Source: Gammaproteobacteria bacterium (GTDB lineage Bacteria; Pseudomonadota; Gammaproteobacteria; Pseudomonadales; Pseudohongiellaceae). From it: DNA of 11,861 nucleotides. The notes beneath the pieces were generated by a model. That model did not search any database. It saw only the letters and a list, made by a program, of their open reading frames with translations, and was not told where the DNA came from. The position numbers were made by a program, and so were the translations under genes. Positions within the stretch are counted from its first letter, which is position 1, and each line of letters starts with the position of its first letter. The stretch lies in the NCBI GenBank assembly GCA_016762995.1, contig JAESUT010000014.1:13913-25773 (forward strand). Direction: 5' to 3'. Below, piece after piece: positions 1 to 9,835 of the stretch.

Positions 1-438
1 ATGTTCATAGCACAACGCCTTCGGTCCAATGTTCGGGAGTTGGAAGGAGCATTGAAGCGCGTTATAGCGCATTCTAATTTCACTGGTCAGAAAATTGACT
101 TAGCCCTTATCAAGGAAGCACTTCGCGATCTTTTTGCACTTCAAGATAAGCTAGTAACGATTGATAATATTCAACGTTCTGTTGCCGAATACTACAAGAT
201 TAAGATGGCAGATATGCTCTCGAAACGTCGAAATCGATCAGTGGCTAGGCCCCGCCAGGTTGCAATGTGTCTTTCTAAAGAATTAACTAATCACAGCTTA
301 CCGGAAATCGGCGATGCGTTTGGTGGCAGGGACCATACAACAGTTATGCACGCCTGCAAGCAGGTCAAGAAACTCCGTGGTAGCTCTATAGACATACAAG
401 AAGACTATAATAATTTGCTCAGATCACTATCGAGCTAG
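1..438 (+). CDS. dnaA: Chromosomal replication initiator DnaA, 3' part (C-terminal 145 residues)
   Basis: DnaA binds DnaA boxes at oriC and, as an ATP-bound oligomer, opens the duplex and helps load the replicative helicase. The gene is cut by the window edge; the Met at the edge aligns to an internal residue of E. coli DnaA (FFIAKRLRSN region), so it is not the start. Visible residues 8-18 ([11 protein letters not shown]) contain the sensor II arginine of the AAA+ module. Residues about 50-145 form DNA-binding domain [15 protein letters not shown] (74-86) leads into the helix-turn-helix, and GGRDHTT (108-114) is the DnaA-box recognition signature. The protein ends in LRSLSS, like E. coli. 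dnaN follows after 80 nt. Identification is certain; the AAA+ Walker motifs and domains I-II are outside the window. Confidence 0.98.
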   Translation: MFIAQRLRSNVRELEGALKRVIAHSNFTGQKIDLALIKEALRDLFALQDKLVTIDNIQRSVAEYYKIKMADMLSKRRNRSVARPRQVAMCLSKELTNHSLPEIGDAFGGRDHTTVMHACKQVKKLRGSSIDIQEDYNNLLRSLSS

Positions 439-466
439 TGCGCTAGCGTTAGTATTTGGGCCTAGA

Positions 467-501
467 TAACTTAGTTTAGATAGGTAACTCAGTTTAGATA
501 G
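467..501. repeat. Tandem 18-bp-period direct repeat in the dnaA-dnaN spacer
   Basis: The 17-bp units TAACTTAGTTTAGATAG (467-483) and TAACTCAGTTTAGATAG (485-501) differ at one position and are spaced at an 18-bp period. They fill nearly half of the 80-nt spacer and end just before the dnaN ribosome-binding site (AAGGA, 504-508, 10 nt from the ATG). A replication slippage duplication is the simplest origin. A binding site for a regulator of dnaN, or AT-rich origin-related DNA, is possible, but no DnaA box is seen in the spacer. Confidence 0.85.
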
Positions 502-518
502 ATAAGGAAAGCGACGAA

Positions 519-1622
519 ATGCATTTTGTTATTTCAAGAGAGGCTTTGTTGAAGCCCCTGCAATTAGTTAGTGGTGTTGTGGAGAGGCGACAAACACTGC
601 CAGTTCTCTCTAATGTTCTTCTGGAATTAACAGACAGTGAGCTATCACTCACAGGTACTGACCTTGAAGTTGAACTGGTTGGTAGAGTGTCTGTAGATCA
701 GGCGCATACATCCGGCGCCGTTACCGTTCCGGCACGCAAACTTTTGGATATTTGTAAATCCCTTTCTGACGACGCGGTTATCGAGCTATCGTTAGTTGAG
801 CATAAGGTGACTCTGAAGTCCGGACGTAGTCGTTTTACACTCACTACTCTTCCGGCCTCTGAATTTCCTGGAGTAGATGAAGAGCCAGATACGTTTTCTA
901 TTACTATGGCCCAAAGCAAATTGCGGGAATTGCTAGACAGCACAAGCTTTGCGATGGCCCAGCAAGACGTGCGTTATTACCTTAATGGAATGTTATTTGA
1001 AGTAGCGAGTGATTATTTGCGAGTTGTTGCTACTGATGGCCATCGGTTGGCAATGGAAACATTGAGCATGAATAATCCGATATCTGAGCCGCAGCAGCTC
1101 ATATTGCCTCGGAAGGGCATTATGGAAATGGCCCGTTTGTTGACGGATGAGTCTGGAGAAATTTCTCTAACCTTTGGTCAGAACCATATTCGTGCCACTG
1201 TGCCAGCATTCACTTTCACATCCAAGTTGGTGGATGGCAAATTCCCTGACTATAATCGTGTTTTACCTAAGGGTGGAAATAAGGTTCTTCTTGGAAACTG
1301 CCAAGAGCTTCGACAAGCATTTTCTCGGGCATCGATATTGTCTAATGAGAAGTATCGCGGTGTACGCGTATTACTATCTACTGGTGAGTTAAAGATACTA
1401 GCTAATAACCCAGAGCAGGAGGAAGCGGAAGAGATTGTTTCCGTAGAGTATGAAGGTGACTCCCTGGAGATAGGTTTCAACGTTAGTTATCTTATAGATG
1501 TTCTCTCTACACTAAAAAGTAAGCGGGCACGTATTACGCTTTCAGATCCTAATAGTAGTGCATTGCTCGAAGCTGAAGAAGGCAGTGATGCTTTGTATGT
1601 TGTAATGCCGATGCGCTTATAG
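519..1622 (+). CDS. dnaN: DNA polymerase III beta subunit (sliding clamp)
   Basis: The protein forms the ring-shaped homodimer that encircles DNA and tethers DNA polymerase III and many repair proteins. At 367 residues it is almost the same length as E. coli DnaN (366). The three repeated clamp folds map to roughly 1-120, 125-250 and 255-367. The N-terminus MHFVISREALLKPLQ and the C-terminus YVVMPMRL match the family; the C-terminal residues help form the hydrophobic pocket that binds clamp-binding peptides. The ATG has a good Shine-Dalgarno AAGGA 10 nt upstream. It lies between dnaA and recF in the usual order and is probably co-transcribed with both. No frameshift or unusual insertion is seen. 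Confidence 0.98.
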   Translation: MHFVISREALLKPLQLVSGVVERRQTLPVLSNVLLELTDSELSLTGTDLEVELVGRVSVDQAHTSGAVTVPARKLLDICKSLSDDAVIELSLVEHKVTLKSGRSRFTLTTLPASEFPGVDEEPDTFSITMAQSKLRELLDSTSFAMAQQDVRYYLNGMLFEVASDYLRVVATDGHRLAMETLSMNNPISEPQQLILPRKGIMEMARLLTDESGEISLTFGQNHIRATVPAFTFTSKLVDGKFPDYNRVLPKGGNKVLLGNCQELRQAFSRASILSNEKYRGVRVLLSTGELKILANNPEQEEAEEIVSVEYEGDSLEIGFNVSYLIDVLSTLKSKRARITLSDPNSSALLEAEEGSDALYVVMPMRL

Positions 1623-1665
1623 ACATTTATTGTGCATTGCAGGAAACCCATCGGTTTGTTTATTT

Positions 1666-2748
1666 ATGAGTATTATTGAGAGACTCTCCGTTTCGTCCGT
1701 TCGTAATATCCAAGGCCTTGATATTGAGCCTATATCTACCGTAAATATTTTTCACGGTGAAAATGGTTCCGGAAAGACAAGCATCCTCGAGTCTATTCAC
1801 TTGCTAGCTAGCGGGAGATCATTTCGTACTAGTAAGCTGGATCCGCTTATTACTACTGATCAAGACGAAGCAGTGGTATTTGCGAGACTTAGTGATGGGA
1901 AGGAGATAGGTCTTAGTAAGTCTCGACGGCAAAAACACCGTTTAAAATTCCGGTCGCAGAAACAAGGCAATTGGGACAACGTGGCTAGGGAATTACCTTG
2001 TCAGATACTCGATTCAAATTCTTTTCTGTTGTTGGAAGGCGGTCCTAAATCAAGGCGCCAGTTTCTTGATTGGGGTGTGTTTCACGTGGAACACGGTTTT
2101 GTAGAAAACTGGAGGCGGACTAAGAAGTCCATTGCAAATAGAAATCTGTTATTGAAACAGCGCTCTCCAGATTTTGGTCAAATTGAGGCGTGGGATTCAG
2201 AGCTTTGCCTGGCGGCTTCTGAGGTACATCGGGCCAGAGAAGCATATTTTACTATTTTTCTCCCCTTGTTTCTTGGCCTCTATAGGAAAATGAATGGTGC
2301 TGATGTCGACTCTCTTGAGATTGACTATGAGCCTGGATGGGATCCTAGTCGCCGGCTCAGTGACGTATTGATAGAAAACCGCAGCATTGATATCCGATAT
2401 GGAGCAACACAGAGTGGACCCCATCGGGCTGACCTTGCTTTTAGGTTAGGGCGAAATAGAGCTGTGGATATCCTCTCCAGAGGCCAGCAGAAGATTCTAG
2501 TAAGCGCCATGAAGATTGCGCAAGGCGTATTGCTTAGCCAGGCACTTGATAGGAAATGTATTTTCTTGGTTGATGATTTACCGTCTGAACTTGATCGCGA
2601 CAACAGAATAGCGATCCTTTCGCAATTAGTAGGTATGGGTGGACAGATTTTCGTCACTTGTGTCGAGCTTAATGGCATCCTGGATAGCCTTCCAGGTCAG
2701 CCCAAACTGGCAACGTTCCACGTGGAACGTGGTACAATAACAGCTTGA
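1666..2748 (+). CDS. recF: DNA replication and repair protein RecF
   Basis: RecF is an SMC/ABC-like ATPase that acts with RecO and RecR to load RecA on gapped DNA and supports recovery of stalled forks. From ATG 1666 it has 360 residues (E. coli 357). Walker A is GENGSGKT (31-38), the ABC signature is LSRGQQK (270-276), and Walker B with its catalytic segment is IFLVDDLPSELD (299-310). The frame is open upstream to TTG 1630, but ATG 1666 aligns with the family N-terminus and is preferred. It has no well-spaced Shine-Dalgarno sequence (AGGA at 1641-1644 is about 21 nt away), so translation may depend on dnaN, which ends 43 nt upstream. Two parS-like palindromes lie inside the gene, both encoding FHVE. 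Confidence 0.96.
   Translation: MSIIERLSVSSVRNIQGLDIEPISTVNIFHGENGSGKTSILESIHLLASGRSFRTSKLDPLITTDQDEAVVFARLSDGKEIGLSKSRRQKHRLKFRSQKQGNWDNVARELPCQILDSNSFLLLEGGPKSRRQFLDWGVFHVEHGFVENWRRTKKSIANRNLLLKQRSPDFGQIEAWDSELCLAASEVHRAREAYFTIFLPLFLGLYRKMNGADVDSLEIDYEPGWDPSRRLSDVLIENRSIDIRYGATQSGPHRADLAFRLGRNRAVDILSRGQQKILVSAMKIAQGVLLSQALDRKCIFLVDDLPSELDRDNRIAILSQLVGMGGQIFVTCVELNGILDSLPGQPKLATFHVERGTITA
2078..2093. promoter_or_regulatory. parS-like ParB-binding site, internal to recF
   Basis: TGTTTCACGTGGAACA fits the conserved bacterial chromosomal parS consensus TGTTNCACGTGNAACA at every defined position. It differs from a perfect palindrome only at the variable position. Its reverse strand, TGTTCCACGTGAAACA, is the form known from Bacillus subtilis. 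ParB/Spo0J is known to bind such sites near oriC and spread as a CTPase clamp to organise origin segregation. The location, close to dnaA, is where parS sites are expected. It is translated in recF as VFHVEH. Binding is inferred from sequence only. Confidence 0.85.
2714..2729. promoter_or_regulatory. Second parS-like site, at the 3' end of recF
   Basis: CGTTCCACGTGGAACG matches the parS consensus except at the outermost base on each side, where C and G replace T and A. The symmetric core GTTCCACGTGGAAC is intact, and the perfect palindrome extends to 18 bp (2713-2730). Its centre is 636 bp from that of the first site. It encodes FHVER, ten codons before the recF stop. The outer substitutions are symmetric, so two-fold symmetry is retained; affinity for ParB may be lower than that of the first site. 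Confidence 0.75.
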
Positions 2749-2772
2749 TTTTTAGCTAAATTATCCGATATT
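2745..2772 (+). promoter_or_regulatory. Candidate sigma70-type promoter for gyrB
   Basis: A -35-like TTGATT (2745-2750, 4 of 6 to TTGACA) overlaps the recF stop codon. It is followed after 16 bp by GATATT (2767-2772, 4 of 6 to TATAAT). A transcript would start near 2779 and give a leader of about 45 nt. That start would cut into the Shine-Dalgarno of the small leader ORF at 2792, so the leader ORF would mainly be relevant on transcripts coming from upstream. The matches are modest and the call is speculative. Confidence 0.3.
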
Positions 2773-5252
<2,480 letters not shown>

Positions 5253-5277
5253 CGCCAACCAACACAAAACGCAAATC

Positions 5278-5333
5278 GAGCTTAGCTAGTACGTACGTTG
5301 TAATGAGTGCTAGCTAAGCTCATCTACTTTTTT
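5278..5333. terminator. Bidirectional intrinsic terminator between gyrB and plsC
   Basis: GAGCTTAGCTAG (5278-5289) and CTAGCTAAGCTC (5310-5321) form a perfect 12-bp inverted repeat. U-G, A-U and C-G pairs can extend the stem to 15 bp around a 14-nt loop. On the + strand a six-T run (5328-5333) follows after 6 nt, which suits termination of gyrB. On the - strand the sequence past the stem is T-rich but without one long run, so termination of plsC there is less certain. The right arm encodes the plsC C-terminus (E-L-S-stop). Confidence 0.8.
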
Positions 5334-6029
5334 ACGAATCCAACCCTCGACACTAGCGGTAAGTTCGGTAGCGTCACGCTTGCCCGGCTCCATTTTCTCC
5401 CCAATTACTACAGTAATTATCCCAGGCCTTTTAATAAATTCATGAGCTGGCCAACAATATCCCGCGTTGTGAGCTATGGGAATGATATTCGTATTGGCAG
5501 CAATGGCGAGCTTCGCGCCGCCACGAGAGAAACGCTTGACGGTCCCGGACTTCGAACGGCTGCCTTCGGGGAAAACGATAATCGAGTTACCACTCTTAAT
5601 TCGATCAACACCTTGCACTAATAATGAGCGAACAGCTTCTCGAGGCTTTTTTCTATCAATTGCTATGGGCTTTAGAAGGCGTAACGACCACCCCCAAATA
5701 GGAATTTGAGTTAGCTCTTTTTTCAATATCGGCGAGACAGGAAAAACGAGCTTATAGATTAGGATTGTCTCCCAAGTGCTTTGATGATTGGCTAAGATGA
5801 CAACCGGCGTCTTTGGTATGTTTTCAAGACCATGAATTACATACCTAACACCGCAGCAGAGTTGTAACCATGTTATAACAAAACCACACCAGCTACTGGC
5901 GAAAATATACCGTCCCTTAGCAGGTAGGATTGGAAACAAAAGAATGAAAAAAAGGGATAGAAAAACGGTAACTAAAAAATAACCAGCATAAAAAACAAAG
6001 GACCGTACAATGAGGACTAATCTAGACAT
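5310..6029 (-). CDS. plsC: 1-acyl-sn-glycerol-3-phosphate acyltransferase (PlsC-type)
   Basis: This family acylates lysophosphatidic acid to phosphatidic acid at the inner membrane, the second acylation of phospholipid synthesis. From ATG 6029 the protein has 239 residues. A hydrophobic N-terminus (about 3-35) would anchor it in the membrane. Motif I is NHQSTWE (81-87), an HX4E variant of the usual HX4D. Motif II lies around KKELTQIP (103-110), motif III is FPEGSRS (153-159), and IIPIAHNAG is motif IV. A TTG at 6044 could extend it by five residues, but the ATG fits the family better. The ATG overlaps the gmhB stop by 8 nt (ATGTCTAG), indicating translational coupling. In Pseudomonas a homologue sits in the same place (PA0005). 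Some family members in this position act as secondary acyltransferases, so substrate preference is inferred. Confidence 0.92.
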   Translation of the reverse strand: MSRLVLIVRSFVFYAGYFLVTVFLSLFFILLFPILPAKGRYIFASSWCGFVITWLQLCCGVRYVIHGLENIPKTPVVILANHQSTWETILIYKLVFPVSPILKKELTQIPIWGWSLRLLKPIAIDRKKPREAVRSLLVQGVDRIKSGNSIIVFPEGSRSKSGTVKRFSRGGAKLAIAANTNIIPIAHNAGYCWPAHEFIKRPGIITVVIGEKMEPGKRDATELTASVEGWIRKKVDELS

Positions 6030-6576
6030 TAACCTGTGATCCAAGGATGTGCGATACAGCCTTCGCTAAATCGTCGTAAGTAGGCACAGATACATCATTT
6101 GATTCAGAAAGGTTTTGCTCGGTTATTAAACCCTTACCTGTGCGTACTAAAATGGGTTTACAGTTGAATGCACGAGCAGCCTCGATATCTTTCAGGCTAT
6201 CGCCTATGAAATAGCAGCCTTGAAGTTCGCATCCAAACTCGTTCTCAATTTGTTCCAGAAGGCCAGTCCTTGGTTTCCTGCAAGAACAATTATCATCGGG
6301 ATGATGAGGGCAATAAAAGATGCCTTCGATTACTCCGCCCGCCCCCTCAACTAATGAACAGAGAAAATGATGTATATCAGACAATTTTTCTTCGTCAAAA
6401 TATTGTCGAGAAAGCCCAGATTGGTTAGTCGCAATTACCACTTTGTAACCAGCCACGCTCAATTGCGCTATAGCTGAGATGCTACCATCGATAGGGACAA
6501 ATTCTTCGGCGGACTTTATATAGTCGTCTGAGTCTCTATTGATAACGCCGTCTCGATCTAGCACTACAATCTTCAT
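6022..6576 (-). CDS. gmhB: D-glycero-beta-D-manno-heptose-1,7-bisphosphate 7-phosphatase
   Basis: GmhB removes the 7-phosphate from heptose bisphosphate during synthesis of ADP-heptose for the LPS inner core; it is a cytosolic HAD-superfamily enzyme. The 184-residue length is typical. HAD motif I is DRDGVIN (7-13), with nucleophile D7 and acid/base D9. Motif II is TNQSG (50-54). The zinc-binding loop is CPHH...CSC (C89, H91, C97, C99), followed by RKP (100-102). Motif IV is GDSLKD (125-130). The zinc loop separates GmhB from histidinol-phosphatase-only relatives. It starts 25 nt after glyS and its stop overlaps the plsC start, so it is within the glyQ-glyS-gmhB-plsC operon. Its Shine-Dalgarno is weak (GAGCGG). 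Confidence 0.95.
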   Translation of the reverse strand: MKIVVLDRDGVINRDSDDYIKSAEEFVPIDGSISAIAQLSVAGYKVVIATNQSGLSRQYFDEEKLSDIHHFLCSLVEGAGGVIEGIFYCPHHPDDNCSCRKPRTGLLEQIENEFGCELQGCYFIGDSLKDIEAARAFNCKPILVRTGKGLITEQNLSESNDVSVPTYDDLAKAVSHILGSQVNV

Positions 6577-6601
6577 GGCCGCTCACTTATGGAAAAGAAA
6601 A

Positions 6602-8680
6602 CTAAGAGGTGTGTAAAAATGATATATCAGCCACTTCAAGAAAAATATTGCGTAGCCGCTGCAACAGTGCAAGGCGATTACTTTGTACAGATTTGTCATC
6701 GCACATAACAAGTACTTCATCAAAAAATCTATCGACAGTATCTTTTAGTTGAGCAAGTTCTGTTAGCCCAGATGTGTAGTCGCCAGCCTCGAACAACGGC
6801 GCCGTTTTTAACTCTTTGTCGCGCAGTTGTTGAAAGAGAAGCTGTTCAGCTTTATCAACTAGTAGGGCCTCGTTAACCTCAGTGGATAAGGAGGCAGCAT
6901 CGACCTTGTTCAATAAATTTGAGACTCGCTTATTCGCGGCGGCCAGCGCCGCTGATTCCTCGAGTTCTACAAAATTAGATACAGCTTGTATTCGTTTAGC
7001 GAAGTCATAGGGTTTGCGCGGCTTTATCTCCATAACAGATTGGAAGACATTGCTGGGAATACCTTCGTCTGAATACCAGCTTCGGAATCTTTCGAGCATG
7101 AATTCGAAAACGTTCTCTGCTGTATCGGCATGTATCTCAAGTGAGTCGAACCCCTTAAGGGATGCCTCTATGCAGCCCTGGAGGTCTAGGTCTATTTTGT
7201 TCTCGACTAGTATGCGCAATACGCCGATGGCAGAGCGTCGTAGTGCGAAAGGGTCTTTGGAGCCGGTTGGAGGTTGTCCGATGGCAAATAATCCTACGAT
7301 AGAATCGAGTTTATCGGCAACTGCCAAAATACTACCTATAGCGGTAGAAGGTAGGCCATCACCCGCATATTTAGGCATATACTGCTCACTAATAGCAGTG
7401 ACTACCGGCTTGGGCTCACCATCATTGGCGGCATAGTAAGAGCCCATTAGGCCTTGTAAGTCAGCAAATTCACCAACCATATTAGTGACCAAATCACATT
7501 TAGAGAGCATGGCAGCTCTTTCACTATGTGCTTCGTTCTCGCCGGTCTGTGCTGCTATAAACTTGGCCAAGCTTGCGACTCGTAAACTGCGGTCGTAGAC
7601 AGTACCAAGCTTCTTTTGAAACACGACTTTCTTTAGTTGATCTAAACGGCTTTCTAAGGATGTTTGTTTATCAGTCTCATAGAAAAATTTCGCATCTGCT
7701 AGGCGCGGGCGAATTACTCTCTCGTTGCCCTTTATGACCTGAGATGGATCATTGCTACGAATATTACTCACGGTTACGAAATACGGTAAAAGTTCTTCTT
7801 TTTCGTTCAGTAGATAGAAGCATTTTTGATGAGATTTCATCGCGAGGATCAAGGCTTCTGATGGAACCTCTAAAAATAATTCATCGAATTTACCTGTTAA
7901 TGCAACCGGATATTCAACAAGGCCTGTTACCTCATCTAGAAGGGCTTCATCAACAACGGTGTTGGCATTGAGTTTCTCGCCTTCTGCGAGAATTGCGCTG
8001 CGAATCAGTTCTCTACGTTTTGCAAAATCGGCGATAATATTTCCAGGCTCTAGCATAAGCGCTTCGTATTCACTTGCCTTGCTGATGCGGATTTTGTCGG
8101 GGTGGTGAAAGCGGTGGCCAAAACTGTCAGCTCCAGACTCAACCCCCATAATAGTAGATGGAATGATTTTTCCACCGAACAGCATGACTAGCCAGTGGAC
8201 TGGCCGCACGAATTCATATCTAGAGGTGCCCCATCGCATTCTTTTTGGAATAGGAAGTTTGGCGAGAGCTGTATTGACGATTGCGGGCAATATCTCGTTT
8301 GTTGACTTGCCAGGCAGTGTGGATGAAAAGCTAAGTTTCTCTATGCCGTCTTTGTCCGCTGTGCTTAAGTCGGCAACATCCACGCCACAAGATTTAGCGA
8401 ACCCTTCTGCTGCGCGCGTTGGATTGCCGTCGGCATCGAAGGCAGCTTTTATAGCTGGGCCAAATTTTTCGATCAGTCTGTCAGCCTGTTTCGCATCCAA
8501 AGCAGATACTAAGACGGCTAATCGGCGAGGGGTAGCGAAGGACTTCACCTCACCGTGAGCTAGGGATTCGTTCTTGAGGCCCTCTATGACACCGGCCTGA
8601 AATGATCTCGACAGCTTGAGCAGAGCCTTTGGAGGCAATTCCTCTGTGCCCAACTCGACTAGAAAATCTTGTTTCGACAT
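6602..8680 (-). CDS. glyS: Glycyl-tRNA synthetase beta subunit
   Basis: GlyS is the beta chain of the bacterial alpha2beta2 glycyl-tRNA synthetase; it recognises and binds tRNA-Gly while the alpha chain holds the aminoacylation site. It has 692 residues (E. coli 689). The N-terminal signature is FLVELGTEELPPKAL (6-20). A central HD-like domain contains SKCDLVTNMV (393-402) and DKLDSIVGLFAIGQ (456-469), followed by SKDPFALRR (474-482). The C-terminal DALR-type anticodon-binding domain includes AANKRVSNLL (581-590), and the end VADISFLHTS resembles E. coli. The ATG is 2 nt after the glyQ stop, and GGAA within the last glyQ codons serves as its Shine-Dalgarno, so the two subunits are probably made in a coupled manner. 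Confidence 0.98.
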   Translation of the reverse strand: MSKQDFLVELGTEELPPKALLKLSRSFQAGVIEGLKNESLAHGEVKSFATPRRLAVLVSALDAKQADRLIEKFGPAIKAAFDADGNPTRAAEGFAKSCGVDVADLSTADKDGIEKLSFSSTLPGKSTNEILPAIVNTALAKLPIPKRMRWGTSRYEFVRPVHWLVMLFGGKIIPSTIMGVESGADSFGHRFHHPDKIRISKASEYEALMLEPGNIIADFAKRRELIRSAILAEGEKLNANTVVDEALLDEVTGLVEYPVALTGKFDELFLEVPSEALILAMKSHQKCFYLLNEKEELLPYFVTVSNIRSNDPSQVIKGNERVIRPRLADAKFFYETDKQTSLESRLDQLKKVVFQKKLGTVYDRSLRVASLAKFIAAQTGENEAHSERAAMLSKCDLVTNMVGEFADLQGLMGSYYAANDGEPKPVVTAISEQYMPKYAGDGLPSTAIGSILAVADKLDSIVGLFAIGQPPTGSKDPFALRRSAIGVLRILVENKIDLDLQGCIEASLKGFDSLEIHADTAENVFEFMLERFRSWYSDEGIPSNVFQSVMEIKPRKPYDFAKRIQAVSNFVELEESAALAAANKRVSNLLNKVDAASLSTEVNEALLVDKAEQLLFQQLRDKELKTAPLFEAGDYTSGLTELAQLKDTVDRFFDEVLVMCDDKSVQSNRLALLQRLRNIFLEVADISFLHTS

Positions 8681-8682
8681 GA

Positions 8683-9612
8683 CTATTTTTCCAAAAATTC
8701 TTTACGAAGCGCTTCGCTCGCCAGTGGGAAGCCTAGCTGTTTGCGGCTATCAAAATAGGCTTGTGCAACTTCGCGAGCGAGAGTCCTTACACGAAGGATG
8801 AAGCGCTGTCGTTCCGTCACTGAGATGGCATTTCTAGCATCAAGTAAATTGAAATAGTGCGAGGCTTTTAGTACTTGCTCATAGGCTGGGAGTGCTAGCT
8901 GCTTTTCTATGAGGATCTCACACTGACGCTCGCAATCATCGAAATTGCGGAAAAGAGCATCAACATCGACATGTTCAAAATTGAAGGCGGACATCTCTAT
9001 TTCGTTCTGTTTAAAAATATCGCCATAGGTAACTACACCATCCGGGCCGTCAGTCCATACAATGTCGTAGATGCTGTCTACGCCTTGGAGGTACATAGCG
9101 ATTCGCTCGATGCCGTAGGTGATCTCACCACTTACTGGGTAACACTCCAACCCCCCGACCTGCTGGAAATAGGTGAATTGCGTCACTTCCATTCCATTCA
9201 GCCATACTTCCCAACCTAGTCCCCAGGCGCCAAGAGTTGGAGATTCCCAATTGTCTTCGACAAATCGAATATCGTGCACTGACATATCGATACCGAGAGA
9301 GCGCAATGAATCAAGGTAGAGCTCTTGGATGTTTTTTGGAGAGGGCTTCAAGAGTACTTGAAACTGGTAGTAATGTTGCAATCTGTTGGGGTTCTCGCCA
9401 TATCGACCGTCAGTAGGTCGACGACAGGGCTGAACGTAAGCGGTGTTCCAAGACTCGGGGCCTATAGCTCGTAAAAAAGTAGCTGGATGGAACGTTCCTG
9501 CGCCGACTTCCATATCGAGAGGCTGCATGATGACGCATCCTTGATTAGCCCAAAATTGCTGCAAGGCAAAAATGAGTCCCTGAAAGGTGCTACTGTCTAA
9601 ATTTTTGTTCAC
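8683..9612 (-). CDS. glyQ: Glycyl-tRNA synthetase alpha subunit
   Basis: GlyQ is the class II catalytic alpha chain that activates glycine and charges tRNA-Gly together with GlyS. It has 309 residues (E. coli 303). The class II core is clear: [19 protein letters not shown] (64-82), [19 protein letters not shown] (133-151) and GEITYGIER (162-170), the last being the ATP-binding motif 3 segment. The start is GTG at 9612: no in-frame ATG lies nearby upstream, and the following [12 protein letters not shown] aligns with the E. coli N-terminus. The Shine-Dalgarno is poor, which with the GTG may keep expression moderate. It is the first gene of the leftward operon. In P. aeruginosa a tag gene precedes glyQ; here there is none. 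Confidence 0.98.
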   Translation of the reverse strand: MNKNLDSSTFQGLIFALQQFWANQGCVIMQPLDMEVGAGTFHPATFLRAIGPESWNTAYVQPCRRPTDGRYGENPNRLQHYYQFQVLLKPSPKNIQELYLDSLRSLGIDMSVHDIRFVEDNWESPTLGAWGLGWEVWLNGMEVTQFTYFQQVGGLECYPVSGEITYGIERIAMYLQGVDSIYDIVWTDGPDGVVTYGDIFKQNEIEMSAFNFEHVDVDALFRNFDDCERQCEILIEKQLALPAYEQVLKASHYFNLLDARNAISVTERQRFILRVRTLAREVAQAYFDSRKQLGFPLASEALRKEFLEK

Positions 9613-9835
9613 GTGCTTGCCGATTTGCTTGGATAGGTTTGAAAGGTCTGTTTCGTTAATTGACTATGAAGTCAAAGGCTTGCAATTATCCTCGATTATC
9701 CCAAACTAATCCAGCTGCACGCCGGATAAGGGGGAAGTAGCTAAGGCTCGATTGATTGTTTCTGCACGGGAATTATGCTTCCATTTCCACCTGATTCAAT
9801 CGGCCGAGCTATCTAAATGAGAAACCGCTATCGCT
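9613..9835. promoter_or_regulatory. Divergent glyQ / acyltransferase intergenic region
   Basis: This 223-bp gap separates divergent genes and should hold promoters in both directions. For the + strand, TTGACT (9660-9665) and AATTAT (9684-9689, preceded by TGC as in an extended -10) are 18 bp apart. For glyQ, two ATTATC hexamers (9685-9690 and 9695-9700) read as GATAAT on the - strand, 5 of 6 to TATAAT, but no good -35 box pairs with them. A small inverted repeat TTGAC/GTCAA (9660-9664, 9671-9675) overlaps the + strand -35 candidate and could be an operator. A longer imperfect inverted repeat spans 9738-9811. No gene is seen here. Confidence 0.35.
9738..9811 (+). repeat. Long imperfect inverted repeat in the leader of the LpxL-type gene
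   Basis: The left arm has TAGCT (9738-9742), GGC (9745-9747) and CGATTGA (9749-9755). The right arm has TCAATCG (9796-9802), GCC (9803-9805) and AGCTA (9807-9811). Fifteen base pairs can form with two small bulges around a 40-nt loop. It ends 24 nt before the ATG at 9836 and would lie in the 5' leader if the gene is transcribed from the candidate promoter near 9660. No T-run follows, so it is not a typical terminator. A regulatory RNA fold is possible but unproven. Confidence 0.45.

Noticed and set aside
439..518. oriC in the dnaA-dnaN spacer.
   Set aside because: The spacer is only 80 bp and contains no DnaA boxes; the upstream side of dnaA is outside the window and is the likelier place.
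1630..1665. TTG start extending RecF by 12 residues.
   Set aside because: The extension does not resemble the family N-terminus, whereas ATG 1666 (MSIIERLSV) does.
2463..2471. DnaA-box-like TGTGGATAT in recF, and a second ATATCCACA at 11628-11636 in trkH.
   Set aside because: Each has one mismatch to TTATCCACA, they are isolated and lie within coding sequence; this is expected by chance.
9610..9615. CACGTG at the glyQ start codon as a parS site.
   Set aside because: The spacing of the flanking GTT is wrong by one base and the other side is CTTGC, so the consensus is not met.
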